A stretch of DNA of 64,000 nucleotides. Source: Auriscalpium vulgare. Its lineage: Eukaryota > Basidiomycota > Agaricomycetes > Russulales > Auriscalpiaceae. Shown in pieces: positions 33,651 through 44,230 of this stretch. Both the position numbers and the translations under genes were made by a program. The stretch lies in NCBI GenBank assembly GCA_019915015.1, contig JAHBBC010000005.1:496001-560000 (forward strand), in the 5' to 3' direction. Under the pieces are notes generated by a model. It saw only the letters and a list, made by a program, of their open reading frames with translations. It ran no database searches and had not been told where the DNA came from. How positions within the stretch are numbered: position 1 is the stretch's first letter; each line of letters starts with the position of its first letter.

Positions 33651-35585
33651 ATGCACGACTCGGACATCGAGGTTGTCGCAATGACCGCCAGCCCCCGTGC
33701 CACCAAGTGCGCCGTTCTTGACCTTACACTTGACGTACTAACACAGTGCAGGGAGCCCTTACGCTGCCAAGTCTGCCATGTCAGCATAGAGAATCTGTCT
33801 GTGGACAGGCGGCAAGCGCACTACGAAAAGCACTTTGGCGACGCAGCTTCATGTGCCCCAATTCTTGACTTGCACCAGACGCCCCTCTGACCCTCTGCCG
33901 CAGCGTCTTATCCGAAGCCCTCCACTCGAAAGCCGTCATCGTCCTCCAAGAAGCCTCTCTGGATCTCGCGTGGGCCGAACAAGGACTTGTTCTGGTACTC
34001 CTCTTTGGAGTCCCAACCCCCACATAACTACACGCCAGGTGTGCATGTCTGCAGATCAGCAATCGCCGCGACCTATCCACGTTTGCAGGTCTTATCCCAT
34101 ATCTCAAGAAGACGTTGGCGACCTCTGTCGAGCGAAATCATACTCGTCGCGCTGTTCTGTGCTATGATAAGGCCGTTCACATATATCACGAGCAGTGGGA
34201 CACCGGCTGGGGCTGCGGGTACCGTGCCATCTCCTGTCGAGCGATGCATTGCGTTGACCCTGTGCAGTTACCGAAACTTCCTCATGGCTTGCACCGCTCT
34301 GATGGATCAGCAGTTCCAGGATCTTTATTTTTCTCTACTGGACGCGTCCCCCTCTCCGAGTGTCGAGAATCTGAAGGCATTGATCGAGGAAGCGTGGAAG
34401 GCTGGTAAGACCATCTCATCTCATCTTTCTCCTTGACCTGCATGTCACATAGGCTTTGACGTTGAAGGTGCGAAGCAGCTCAAACGAGCCCTCGTCGGAC
34501 AGCAGAAATGGATCGGGACGGCTGGTCGGTCTAGCCCTTGCCTTCGCCAGGGGACATACTTATCTCGTCTTCAACAGAGCTATATGTCGCCTTCACGTAT
34601 CGCGGCATCCCGTAAGTGCATTGTGCGAGTGAGACAACTCCTATGTTGATCCACCACTCAGATGTCAACTCGCGGATTTTCATCTCCCTGGTGACAGTAG
34701 GTCGATCGTAGCCCGTACTTAGTAGCTTCTGCCTGCTGACGTCCCCAGTGATATCTCCCTTGCTCGACTGGATCAAGAATTACTTCTCCCCGCCGGAGGA
34801 CAGCAAACATAGTAACGTACAGGACGCGTGGCGAGGGCTCTCGCCGGTCATTGTGACCGACCGCATGCCAATCATCCTCCAGCACCAAGGGCACTCGCGC
34901 ACCGTTGTCGGCTACGAGATCACCAAGACAGGCTCCATGAACTTGCTCATGTTTGACCCCTCCAGGTCCGTGAGATCCTTTCCACCGGCTTGCCGGTGTC
35001 TTGACGGTGCCACACAACTAGACGAATACCAGACAATGTGAGGGAGGCTGTTTTGTCGCATTTTCACAAGTCGGAGGATGAGCCGCCCATGCAAGGTGCC
35101 TCGATATCGAGTCCGAAGAACGGCACAGCTCAGCGCTTGATGCATTCGATACGCAAGCCCTTCACCTCGCAGGGAAAGCGGCGCGCGAGTCCGCTGTCTC
35201 CGCAGAAGTCGACCGTCAAACGAATACGAGCGGGGTCCATAGAGAACGGTGACGATGATGTCATTGTCATCACCTCCGACGAGGAGCTTGCGGTGGACCA
35301 GTCCCCTATGAAGGGCGGGAATGGGTCCAGCGTGATTGGGAAGGCGAGGGTGCCGCACGATGGTGGTACTGGCAGGCTTGACGTGATGAAGACGCTGAAG
35401 ATCTTCAGGCTCGAGCAGCGCAAGTTAGCGTGGGTGTCACACAACGTCAATCTCAATCCTGAGCTGACAGAACCACCTCCAGCTCGAAGGAGAAATATCA
35501 GATCTTATGGTTTCCTATGGGCGATCCTTTGTCGGACGCGCAGAAGCGGGAGAGGATCATCGTGACGAGCGACAAGATATGCTGA
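33651..35585 (+). CDS. ZUP1/ZUFSP-like C78 cysteine peptidase (K63-directed deubiquitinase family)
   Basis: C78 peptidases of the ZUP1 branch (S. pombe Mug105) cleave K63-linked ubiquitin chains and act in genome stability; the family was first described as UFM1 peptidases. Exon 1 encodes MHDSDIEVVAMTASPRATK. A short intron leads to a zinc finger, LRCQVCHVSIENLS with RRQAHYEKHFG. SSYPKPSTRKPSSSSKK and GPNKDLFWYSSLESQPPHNY come next. The catalytic Cys is in QWDTGWGCGYRNFLMACTAL. The His and Asp are in IILQHQGHSRTVVGYEITK and NLLMFDPSR. The C-terminal part, with a basic Ser-rich segment (SQGKRRASPLSPQKSTVKR) and KTLKIFRLEQRKLASKEKYQ, ends ERIIVTSDKIC. About eight short introns; about 440 residues. 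Confidence 0.9.
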
Positions 35586-35717
35586 GCCGCCGGACAATAT
35601 CTGCGCACATTGGTGGACAGAATCCTACTCTCTTTTATAAATGATGTTATTCGGACGAACACTTACGATACCATCTTGCACTTAATAACATCATCCGTGT
35701 ACTTACTACATACATGG

Positions 35718-35734
35718 TATATGTATATATATAT
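35718..35734. repeat. Short TA-rich microsatellite
   Basis: An alternating TA tract (TATATG then five TA units) lies in the 229-bp convergent gap between the ZUP1 and MAT1 stops. It lies 3' of both genes, so it is more likely part of 3' processing or neutral sequence than a promoter. Confidence 0.6.
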
Positions 35735-35814
35735 GGTCATCTTTGCGGACTTGCACAACACTCACATATTACCCATGCGCAGCACCCTTCGGGAAAGTAT
35801 GAGTTGACCGGGAT

Positions 35815-37167
35815 CTAAGCATAAGTCATGACAACATCACCGCCGCCCGCAGGCGTCGAATGTCCCAGGTCCAGCCCTACCAACGGCTGCACGTCGAGCC
35901 CCGCGACCGCGCTTCTCAGCGCCCGCTCCCATGCGTCCTCCAAGCGGTAGCCGCCCGCGCGCATGATGCCCTCCCTATCGCGCCGCACCGCGTCGCTGCC
36001 CGGGTCAAAGTAGCTTGGGCGCAGCGTGAACTTGTCCTCGTACACGTACCAGTCGTCCTGTAGAGGCACGTGCGGCACGTCGGGCACCGTGACACTCTGC
36101 ACAGCGCGCGAACGCAGCGAGGCCGAGCTGGACTGCGTATGGGACGCGGCGGAAAGGCGTGCGGCCGCGCGCTTCTGCGCCTCAGCCTTGGAGCGCGCGA
36201 CGAGCCGGACGGCGTCTGCGTCGCTCTGAGCGAGGCTGTCGATGAGGGCACGGCGTTCGCCCTCGCGTGCATCGCGCTCCTCTTCCTCTGCTCGCCGTAG
36301 CTCCTCCGCGCGGTTCTGTCGATCGCGGCGCTCTGCATCCTCGTGCTCTTTCAGGGCATGTGCATAGGCTTCATCGCGTTGCAGGTTACGCTCGATTAGT
36401 GCAGCGTTTTCTCTTCGGTAGGCGGCGATCTTGGCCTCTGTTTGAGGGATGTTGACGTCGTTGATGAGGTTGAAAGCTATGAGGAAACGCGTGACTCCAA
36501 AGCGAGGCCCGGCATGCTAAGCGACTCACTGATTTCCTCGACATCCTCCAGGTAGTCATTGTAGGAGCGCAGGTCTGGAAAGTCATCTCTTCGCTTGTTG
36601 AATCTATAAAGGATGAGTACATAGCGCAGGACTATACGACACCATACGCGCACTCTTTTGCGATCTTCCTTCGTACCGCGACTTCCTGCTCGACTGCAAG
36701 GTCCTCAAATGTCTGCGGGATGAACGCCAGCTTACGCAGGACTTTGTTGCATATGGGACATGGCGCGGGACCCAAAGTAAACAGGCGATCTATGCATGAC
36801 TCGCACCTGAGACGCTCTGAGATCTTCAGCAGCGGAGATGGAGAAGCGAACGTACATTTTGTGGTAACACGAGCTTACGAGGAGACGTAGCTTTGGGTTG
36901 AGGTAGCGGTCAGACTTGCAGACAGGACATTGGTCATCCATGCTCTGGCGAGTCGGGGTGAGCAAGGTGAGACGGAGGCAGGTCGAGCTGACTGACAAAA
37001 TACTCTGAAGTCCTGCCCGAGGCATCCTTGACGCCGCCGCCAAAGATGGTTGAGGAGGTGCTTTGGACCTGGGGAGTCACGGAGCGTGTGGACGCGGGGG
37101 TCGTGCCCTTGCGAAGGGCGGTGCCGCGCAGCCATCCGCCGGTGTTGGACCGCGTCGAGGAGGACAT
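35815..37167 (-). CDS. TFB3: CDK-activating kinase assembly factor MAT1 / TFIIH subunit Tfb3
   Basis: MAT1 joins CDK7-cyclin H to TFIIH. After a variable leader (MSSSTRSNTGGWLRG) the C3HC4 RING reads DQCPVCKSDRYLNPKLRLLV, SSCYHKMCESCIDRLFTLGP and APCPICNKVLRKLAFIPQTF; part of it is split by introns at about 36800-36990. The helical middle has QEVAVRRKIAKEFNKRRDDF and DYLEDVEEIIFNLIND. A long Arg/Glu/Ala coiled coil follows. The C-terminal segment holds QDDWYVYEDKFTLRPSYFDP and GGYRLEDAWERALRSAVAGL, ending VVMTYA. About five introns; about 370-390 residues, somewhat longer than human MAT1 (309). It is divergent from the dioxygenase gene. Confidence 0.92.
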
Positions 37168-37350
37168 GGTGGTCGGTGCGTAAGGGGGTGTACCGTGAGG
37201 TCGACTGCTTACAGGAGCCTACGTAAGGGGGATCGTGTCACAGCGCGGCTCTGTCATGCTTGGGTCATCTCGTCTTGTCACTTCACGCTCGCTCGCTCGG
37301 CCCCCATATAAGAGCGACCCAAACATCCTCTGCTGCTGCGCTCATCGACA
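37168..37350. promoter_or_regulatory. Divergent promoter, MAT1 / dioxygenase, with TATA box on the dioxygenase side
   Basis: This 183-bp gap holds TATAAGAG at 37307-37314, 44 bp before the dioxygenase ATG, and two GCTCG repeats just upstream of it. No TATA box is evident for the MAT1 side. Confidence 0.5.
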
Positions 37351-38528
37351 ATGTCGGCAGCTCCTTCTCTGCCTCACACGCCCGCCGACTGGCAGCGCGC
37401 CCTCGATGCTCTCCCAGACACCCCGCACAACATACCCGCCTTCTTCTTTGGCCACGGCTCTCCTATGCTCGCCTGGCCAGAGAAACGCGTCGCCAGTGCA
37501 GGCGACCACATGCGCCCCGTCATCGACCACATTGGCCCCAAGGGCCCCCTCGCCGCCTTTCTGCGCGACTTCGGCCCATCTCTACTAGCAAAGTACAAGC
37601 CAACCGCTATCGTGGTCTTCAGCGCGCACTGGGAAACAGACAGCGAGAGACTGGGTACGCTTCGTCGCTTGCCCTCTTCATCACCCAAGTAAGGTTACGC
37701 CCTTCGCCTAGTGACGGACTACGGCGACGAGAATCCGCTGCTCATGGACTACTATGGATTCGATCACGAGATGTACCAGCTCAAGTTCAGCTCCCGAGGG
37801 GACTCGGCTGTGTCGAGTCGAGTCGTTGAGCTATTCAAAGAGGTAATCAACCTGGCTTTCGAAGACGTCGTTCTGATCACCCCAAGGCTGGCCTTCGTGC
37901 TCGTGTGACGACGCCCGACGAACCACGCGGACAGGACGGCCGTGGCTTTCCCGGTCCAGGACTCGACCACGGTGTCTTTGTCCCATTCCGAATAATGTTC
38001 GGAGAATCCTTTCGTGATGTGCCCATCATCCAGGCGTCCATCGATGCCTCACTGAGTCCGCAAAAGAATTGGGATATCGGCAAAGCCGTCACGAAACTGA
38101 GGTCAGTGGACCACCACATAACGGACGGCTGCAGCTAACCAAGATTCCTTCCAGGCAGGAAGGAATCTTGGTCATCTCTGGGGGTTTGACGGTGCACAAT
38201 ACGCGAGACTTCTCCAGCTTTACGCCCGCTGGCGCGGGTCCGGAATACGTGTCCTTCAACGATGCGGTCTCTACTGCCATTTCTGTCTCCAATGCAAGTC
38301 TTGCTGCCATGACTCGTGCAAGTCGCTCGCTGACGGTCTGACATCCGTCAGCCAACGCAACGGAAGGCTGCAATGGTAGAGCTCACGAACCATTCAGGCT
38401 TCAGGAGGGCACACCCTCGGGAAGATCACTTCGTTCCAATCTATGTCGCTGCCGGGGCAGGAGAGGAGGGAGATGTACGCGTGGTGTCAGGCTTATTCGG
38501 CTGTCAAACTGTTGCATTCGGACTGTAA
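37351..38528 (+). CDS. LigB-type extradiol ring-cleavage dioxygenase (4,5-DOPA dioxygenase-like)
   Basis: Members open catechol-type rings with non-haem metal; plant DODA and the Amanita enzyme act on L-DOPA. Here the substrate is unknown. It opens MSAAPSLPHTPADWQRALDA. Metal ligands are expected at His in FFFGHGSPMLAWPEKR and FSAHWETDSERL. The acid/base His is in GPGLDHGVFVPFRIM, and a further His is in the C-terminal exon (HPREDHFVPIYVAAGAG). MDYYGFDHEMYQLKFSSRGD and DVPIIQASIDASLSPQKNWD are also family-like. The intron at 38102-38154 ends inside a perfect hairpin. The next intron (38294-38351) is in frame only with a GC donor (GCAAGT), giving VSN then PTQRKAAMVELTNHSGF. The stop follows QTVAFGL. 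About 310 residues. Confidence 0.87.
38138..38172. repeat. Perfect 15-bp inverted repeat spanning a 3' splice site
   Basis: Arms at 38138-38152 and 38158-38172 are exact reverse complements separated by five bases (AGGCA). The left arm begins in the CTAACC branch-site region. The loop contains the AG acceptor (38153-38154), and the right arm is the start of the next exon (QEGILVI). Confidence 0.9.
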
Positions 38529-38744
38529 CCTACGAACAGGACCACGTATTTGAACACGTCGCATTGGTCATTCAATAAATGTGCTGATATGCTATCGTAA
38601 AGTGAGTGATATTGAGCGAAATTGAGTGCGAGATAGGCGTAAAGTGAGGGCGTCGCGACGAAGTCAAAGAGGGAGAAGAGGGTGAAGAAGATCAGGGCAT
38701 CCAATCGTATCGCGTCGTTAAAACAAGGGTAAGCGTACGAGGGC

Positions 38745-40533
38745 CTATGCGTCCAGCGTGGGCCAGCTGCCTTCCTCCTTCCATTTGTTGACAATGTCGC
38801 GCAGTAGCTCGGGTGTAAAATTTGGGTGCTGGAGCTCGTATCCCACGACGCGTTTGAACTTTGCATTTGAGAGCGCGACCACGTGTTTCGACAAGGTGAA
38901 CGTGTCCATGTATGCGCTTAATTGCGTGTTCGGTATCGGCGGGTTGGCTTTGGTGATCATCTCTGCCCATGTGTTGACATGGGCTTCGTTGATGTCCTCT
39001 ACTACATCCTCCAGGCGGAACTGTGCCCCGATTTTAGCCATCACATGAATGAAGCAGCTCTGAAAACGCACCCGGATCATGCTACTTGTCACAAAACTGT
39101 GATACTCGAATGTTGTGCCAAAAATCCCTGTCATCGTTTCACCGGCCGTGTGAAGCGTGGTGTGGTTGTCATCCGCCTGAGAAATCCATTCAGCAATGCC
39201 GCCGGTATGAGGCGGAATGGGGTATACCAGGTTGAAAAGTGGTGCGACAATCTTCTCATTTGCAGGACGCATACCAGTGACTTCTGCCACCTTGCTCTTC
39301 TCGTTGAGAAATGGGATGTCTTCTCCGGCGACCTTGTCGGCTTCGGATCTTCCTAACCCTGCAATCCACTGCGCAGCCGCCCACAATCCTGCAGCAACGT
39401 CATCAGAATGCACAGTGTTCATCGAATTCTTCCCGGGGCTCCATCTGGAATAGGCGTTCAGCCGACGCACACATTGATCAGAAGACGAAGTTCCTGACAA
39501 TGATTTCATAGGCTTATTCATGTATCCGTACACAGCCGCCACGGTCAGAACGTTGGGGACTGCCATGGACTATCAGGAACATAGCGACATGTAGCAAAAA
39601 AAGTTACTCACTGACGCCGTACTCTATGTAGGGACCGTATACTAGACCCACGCGGAGAATAACCAGGTTCAGACTAAACACATTTGTCAGCACACGCGTG
39701 AAAGTGAAACAGCAGCCCTTACCCTGCGATTGCACCGAGCGTTCGCAAGCTCTCATGCCACCATACGCCGATGGCCCTGACGGGCTTGATATCTGCCTTC
39801 TCGTCTTGAGCGCCTTTCTCCGAGAACTCATACCAAGGATGCTGCAGTCGGATGTATGCCTTGACTTTCCGGCGAGCAGCCTCCTCCCCAATGAGGCGTG
39901 CAACGTCTAGAGTGTGGTTTACTTGAACCTAGACGAGGAGAGTTGGATATGCACCCTTGATCAGATGGAGTCGAAGCTACCTGTTCCGGACGATCATACG
40001 CTACATCGCCTGAAAGATCGAAGACAAAAGTGTAAGGGGCTTGGCCCTCGGGAGGGTCGAAGACGGCGGTGACCGTCGCTGCGAGCACAAATGAAGATAC
40101 GAAACACGAGCGGCGAGATACCCGAAGACATACCTGCGACAGTCAAGTTCGCCTGCTTATACTCTACGTTAACTTTGGCCAAAATCTTTGGGAACTCGAG
40201 ACCGATGTAACTGCATATGGCAGATGAGTCTGTGGCGAGAAGCAAATACAACGGGACGCACGTAGTGGCAGGAATGACTGAATATTTGTCTACGATCCGG
40301 AGATTCTAAGTGGGTTTGAGTGAGAGGAGGTGGATAAATGTTTGTCAGTACACTGACAGACACGAGAGGCTCTCCTTCCAAGGGTACGAGGTAGGCGGCG
40401 AGAGCGCGGGCGCAGGTGTTCACCCCACCTAGAAACGATGGAAGTATGAGTTCTTGCAGGAATGTCGCCGAGCAGACTGGTATGGATATAAGCGAGACTG
40501 ACCCAAAATAATGGCATTCGGTTTGTCAGACAT
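38745..40533 (-). CDS. NAD(P)-dependent epimerase/dehydratase-like Rossmann protein
   Basis: The start MSDKPNAIILG is followed by VNTCARALAAYLVPLEGEPL, a Rossmann-like beta-alpha opening. Further exons give ATTYIGLEFPKILAKVNVEY, YTFVFDLSGDVAYDRPEQVQ and VKAYIRLQHPWYEFSEKGAQ. NLVILRVGLVYGPYIEYGV resembles the SDR region around the active-site turn. A long exon has SRWSPGKNSMNTVHSDDVAA, GLWAAAQWIAGLGRSEADKV and HVVALSNAKFKRVVGYELQH, ending EEGSWPTLDA. A classical Tyr-x3-Lys is not obvious, so catalytic activity is uncertain. I recognise the fold and a pattern common in fungal hypothetical proteins, not a defined substrate. About eight introns; about 440-450 residues. Confidence 0.72.
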
Positions 40534-40917
40534 GGTCGGTGGGAGAGGGTATGGGACAAGCAGGTGAGCAGAAGACGGGGAGCAAGACGGGGGCAGTGGC
40601 AGACAGGCGCAGTCAAGGAGCGGCCTGGGGCTGGTGGGCGCCGACGGGGGCAGTAAACACGGGCGGGGGAAAGGGAGGACGGGGGGAGAGACGGGAGATG
40701 AGGGGAGAGAACAGGTCGCGACGGCGGCGACGCCATACTTACTCTGGCCGGAGACTAATTACAGCAGTGTTCTGCGTGCAGATCCTCCTAATCGGGCCAC
40801 GTTTTGCACCGAGTTCTGTTATTTCACCCATAACTCTGTACAATTTGTCATCGGCAACCCGGCCACCCCCAGCCACTTTGCTCTTGTCTAATTTCCTCCC
40901 CGTCTCTGCATCGTTGT
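40534..40917. other. Upstream region of the epimerase-like gene
   Basis: This 384-bp gap between the HIBADH stop and the epimerase start is purine-rich on the plus strand (GGGAGAGG-like runs, about 40545-40715). It holds no convincing gene. Confidence 0.5.
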
Positions 40918-42159
40918 CTACGTGGATGCAATATTTCCCCCGACGTGGACCTTCCTGCCTTCTTCCGCTGCCTGCTTAAGATACTTGTAGACAGAAGAGA
41001 AATCTTTGTTCCCAAGCTCTGGGTATCGCGTTACGGAAGCTTGGTAGATGCTCTCAGCAGCCTCAGCAAGCGGCAGCGGGCTACCCGCCGTCTCTCCCAC
41101 AGCTGTGGCCAAGCCCATGTCCTGAGCGCTCAAATCAACCTCGATGCACAGAATCTTCATGACTTTTGGCGCACCTTGATCATGAGGCTTGTCGCGAACC
41201 CGCCCTCGTAGTCGCGGTCGCTTGGCGGGGACTTGTCCGCCAACGCCCCGGCCACGGGGTTATTGACTGACGACGACCAGCATCCTCCGGTTGAACTGTT
41301 GATCACACCGGCAAGGACAGTCGGATCCAGGCCCAGACGCTGACCCAGCAGCATAGCCTCTGCTACAACAATCTGCTCCACCCCAAGGACAAGATTGTTG
41401 CAGATCTTGGCTGCCAGACCAGAGCCGGAAGCACCACAGTGTATGATTCTTGCCCCCATGCGCTCAAGGATTGGGCGGGCAAGCTGGAAGGCATCCTCAG
41501 TGCCGCCTACGAGGAAAGAGAGCGTGCCGGCCTTCGCGCCGGTGACACCTGTGGGTAGCACGGGGTTGCGTTATATCCGTAAGTCATGACTCTTGGGCAG
41601 TCATATTGCCAACGCACCGCCGGAGACCGGTGCGTCAATCATCTCCGCACCCGTCTTGCGCGTTTCCGAGGCCACCTCACGGCCGACTTGCACGTCCAGT
41701 GTGGTAGAGTCGATGAGGAAGGTGGACTTGACTTGCTCATCCGTGAGCATTCGAAGGGTCGGGACGAGGCCACCGCTCTCCAGATAGACTCTTCGGACAT
41801 GTGGTGACGATGGCAGCATCGTGACCACGGTTTGGGACGCGATGATGGCCCTGGTGCGGCGAAGACGCACGTCGGTTAGCACAGCATGCATAAACTGACA
41901 TGCATGCGACGCACTGTTCAGGAGATGGTGCAATGCTCATGTTCGCGCCGGGAAATTCGTGGAGAAAATTATCACGGAAACGATTGGCTGCGTCTGGCAC
42001 GGCATCGCAGACGACAAAGTGGGAGTCCTTGGCGGCTGCGAAACGCTTGGAGAAGAGGTTGTAGGCCATCTGAGAGCCCATGCGGCCGAGACCGATGAAG
42101 CTGAGACTGTTGGAGCGAGAATGGGCCCGCTGCTGCAGGACGCGTGTTGAGGCCCTCAT
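40918..42159 (-). CDS. 3-hydroxyisobutyrate dehydrogenase, mitochondrial
   Basis: HIBADH oxidises 3-hydroxyisobutyrate to methylmalonate semialdehyde in valine breakdown in the mitochondrial matrix. An Arg/Ser-rich presequence (MRASTRVLQQRAHSRSNS) precedes the NAD-binding motif SFIGLGRMGSQMAYNLF. After introns come QTVVTMLPSSPHVRRVYLES, FLIDSTTLDVQVGREVASET and the signature EMIDAPVSGGVTGAKAGTLS. GSGLAAKICNNLVLGVEQIV contains the catalytic Lys. INSSTGGCWSSSVNNP and DYEGGFATSLMIKDMGLATA follow, and the protein ends KVHVGGNIAST. Five or so short introns; about 365 residues, near the norm. Confidence 0.94.
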
Positions 42160-42562
42160 GTTGGGGGTGGACCTGGATGTTGGGAGGTGAGAGCGGGGAC
42201 TCGACTGATCAGCATGTAGCTACGGCATACCGTCAGGTAAGTGCTTGTCAGCTTGCGGCTTCAGCGCTGGCGGCTGCACCGGCACCTCTCCTCGCTGTCT
42301 CCAACGTCGCCGGCTCTCAGAGGCGGGCAGGGCCAGGCAGGGCCTGTGCTTGACTGAAGCAAGCCTGACCGCCCGCAAAAGGGAAGCTGATGTGACTCCC
42401 GCCGTGCCTGGCGCTGTTCCCCACACTGGCACTGGCAGTGGCACCAGCGTCCTGTGTCCCCCTCCGTCGGCCGTGTCCTCCAAGGGCGCCATCCTCGCCC
42501 GACCGGCCGTCGTCTACAGTATAAGTAGCCGCTTGACTCTCGCTCAGTGCGCCAGAGACAAC
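42160..42562. promoter_or_regulatory. Divergent promoter, HIBADH / arrestin-like
   Basis: This 403-bp gap lies between opposed starts. An in-frame ATG at 42245 would add about 106 low-complexity residues to the arrestin-like protein. The TATA box at 42520-42527 favours the later start. Confidence 0.5.
42520..42527 (+). promoter_or_regulatory. TATA box of the arrestin-like gene
   Basis: TATAAGTA lies 43 bp before the ATG at 42563, so a typical start site about 30 bp downstream would leave a very short 5' UTR. It supports that ATG over the in-frame one at 42245. Confidence 0.5.
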
Positions 42563-44110
42563 ATGCCCCCCGTCGAACAGCCCCCGCTCTTCCGCGACAT
42601 ATTTCTCCCCGACGACCACCCCTCCACGCCCGCATATTCTCCAGAGGCACACGAAACAGAGCGTGTCTTGCAGACATGGACAGAGTCTGCCCCCGGCACT
42701 CCATCACACGACCCAGCCCCATATGCCCACCAGCCCGAGTCGGCGACAAACTACTTCATATACAACAACGAATACATGCACGTCAACATGGGCCCACGAC
42801 TGTGGGGACCGCGCCAACCGGCTTACGGTTTCAACGGCATTGTGCACGGCACTGTGAAGCTAACCAAGAAGTGCAGCCATGTCTTCCGCCTCCAAGTCTC
42901 GGTTGGGAACATCTCCCCTTCATGGCTTCAGTCATGTACTCATCCGATGCGTGTATTGACAGCTACTGGGCAAAGCCAAGGTGTCCGCTACCTCGCGCGG
43001 GATGCTGTCGGACATGCTGGACAAGCCGCTGGTCTCCAGCACCACCACCCTTTTCGCCGCGACGCCCGAGGCGGCCTTCTGCCCTACCGAACATGTATTC
43101 ACGTTTTCTATCCCGTTTCCGACGTTTGTTAGCGGGGAGATGGGCTCCCTTCCCCCGTCTTACATGGCATGGTCTCCAGGACTCTCTGTCGAAACGACGT
43201 ATACCCTGAAACTGGACGTCTACAGGAAGGGACTACGTCGACACGAGAAGTAAGCGCACGCAGTTGCTCCCTGAGGCTGGCCTCACCTATAGTCAGTAAA
43301 CATATCCCTCTGTTGTACCTGCCCAAGACATGGCCCTCTCGGCCGCCGCCACGGCGGGACAGCATGCACCAGCGGCAGCCCAGCGGATTCAAGACAATTC
43401 CCCTCCCCCCCATCTGGCCCAGCGACGACTGTCCACGCTTCAAAGCGCGCGCCACCGTCCCTACCGTCGAGGTCCGGCTGTCTCCCGCTCCCGCCCCGTC
43501 GCGTCTTCCCTAACATTCACCCACAGCTCTTCATCCCCGCGCACACGACGTTCTCCTCCGGCAGCACGATACCCCTGAAGATAAACTTCACCTGCACGCA
43601 GTCACCTGCGATCGCGAAGCTTCTGACGCCAAGCACGGAGGTGCGGTTCCTCAAGCGGACATTCGCGCGCGTGCAGGGCGTCAGTGGCACCGGCGTAGTG
43701 ATCAGCGGGCGCGAGCTCATCCTGGCGAAAGGCGTGCTCATTGACGCCGACAATTCGCAAGAGGGTGTCGCAGTCGCGTATTTTGACCTGCAGGCCGGGG
43801 AAACCGGCAAGGAGCAATCGTGGCGCATCAATGATGCGCTCGAGGTCACGGTGAGCACCTCAGTGACACTCGCATGCGTACCATGGGTCTGACGCGGGGG
43901 TTCCAGTATTTTATCCGCGTGTGCATCCGCTCGTCTGGCGGCACGACAAATTATATGCCAACCTTCAGCCACGACGAGCCCGTGCATATCTCCACTGAGT
44001 CGTGGGGTACACGCGACCGCGAGGCGCTGCAGGGTGGAGCGTCCACGCCTGCCATTGGCATGACCAACCCGCGCATGGAGCTCCGCCCGACGCACAGCAT
44101 GGCCTGGTGA
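42563..44110 (+). CDS. Arrestin-fold protein
   Basis: Fungal alpha-arrestin-like proteins link cargo membrane proteins to ubiquitin ligases or act in pH and nutrient signalling. A Pro-rich leader (MPPVEQPPLFRDIFLPDDHP) precedes the arrestin N-like beta-sandwich: YGFNGIVHGTVKLTKKCSHV, FRLQVSLLGKAKVSATSRGM, HVFTFSIPFPTFVSGEMGSL and TYTLKLDVYRKGLRRHE. The C-like domain has LFIPAHTTFSSGSTIPLKIN, STEVRFLKRTFARVQGVSGT and FIRVCIRSSGGTTNYMPTFS. It ends RPTHSMAW. No C-terminal PPxY tail is present, unlike Rsp5 adaptors; the only PPSY lies inside the fold. Four short introns; about 460 residues. The precise role is unknown. Confidence 0.78.
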
Positions 44111-44230
44111 ATCCACGACGCCACTTCCTTTCCCATGTTCACTATATTACGGGACAATCATACATTACTTACTACCTGCGAGTAGTGGTGGTATCAGCCG
44201 CACACGGCTTCGAGTCACCGGCCGCGCGGG

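Noticed and set aside
35718..35734. TATATATA tract as a promoter
   Set aside because: It is in a tail-to-tail gap downstream of both genes, with no start codon following it.
37351..40533. Dioxygenase plus epimerase-like gene as a pigment biosynthesis cluster
   Set aside because: Flanking genes are housekeeping (MAT1, HIBADH), no P450, synthase or transporter is nearby, and two adjacent enzymes are not enough.
43140..43155. PPSY motif in the arrestin-like protein as an Rsp5-binding site
   Set aside because: It lies in the beta-sandwich where arrestins commonly have LPPSF/Y, not in an exposed C-terminal tail.
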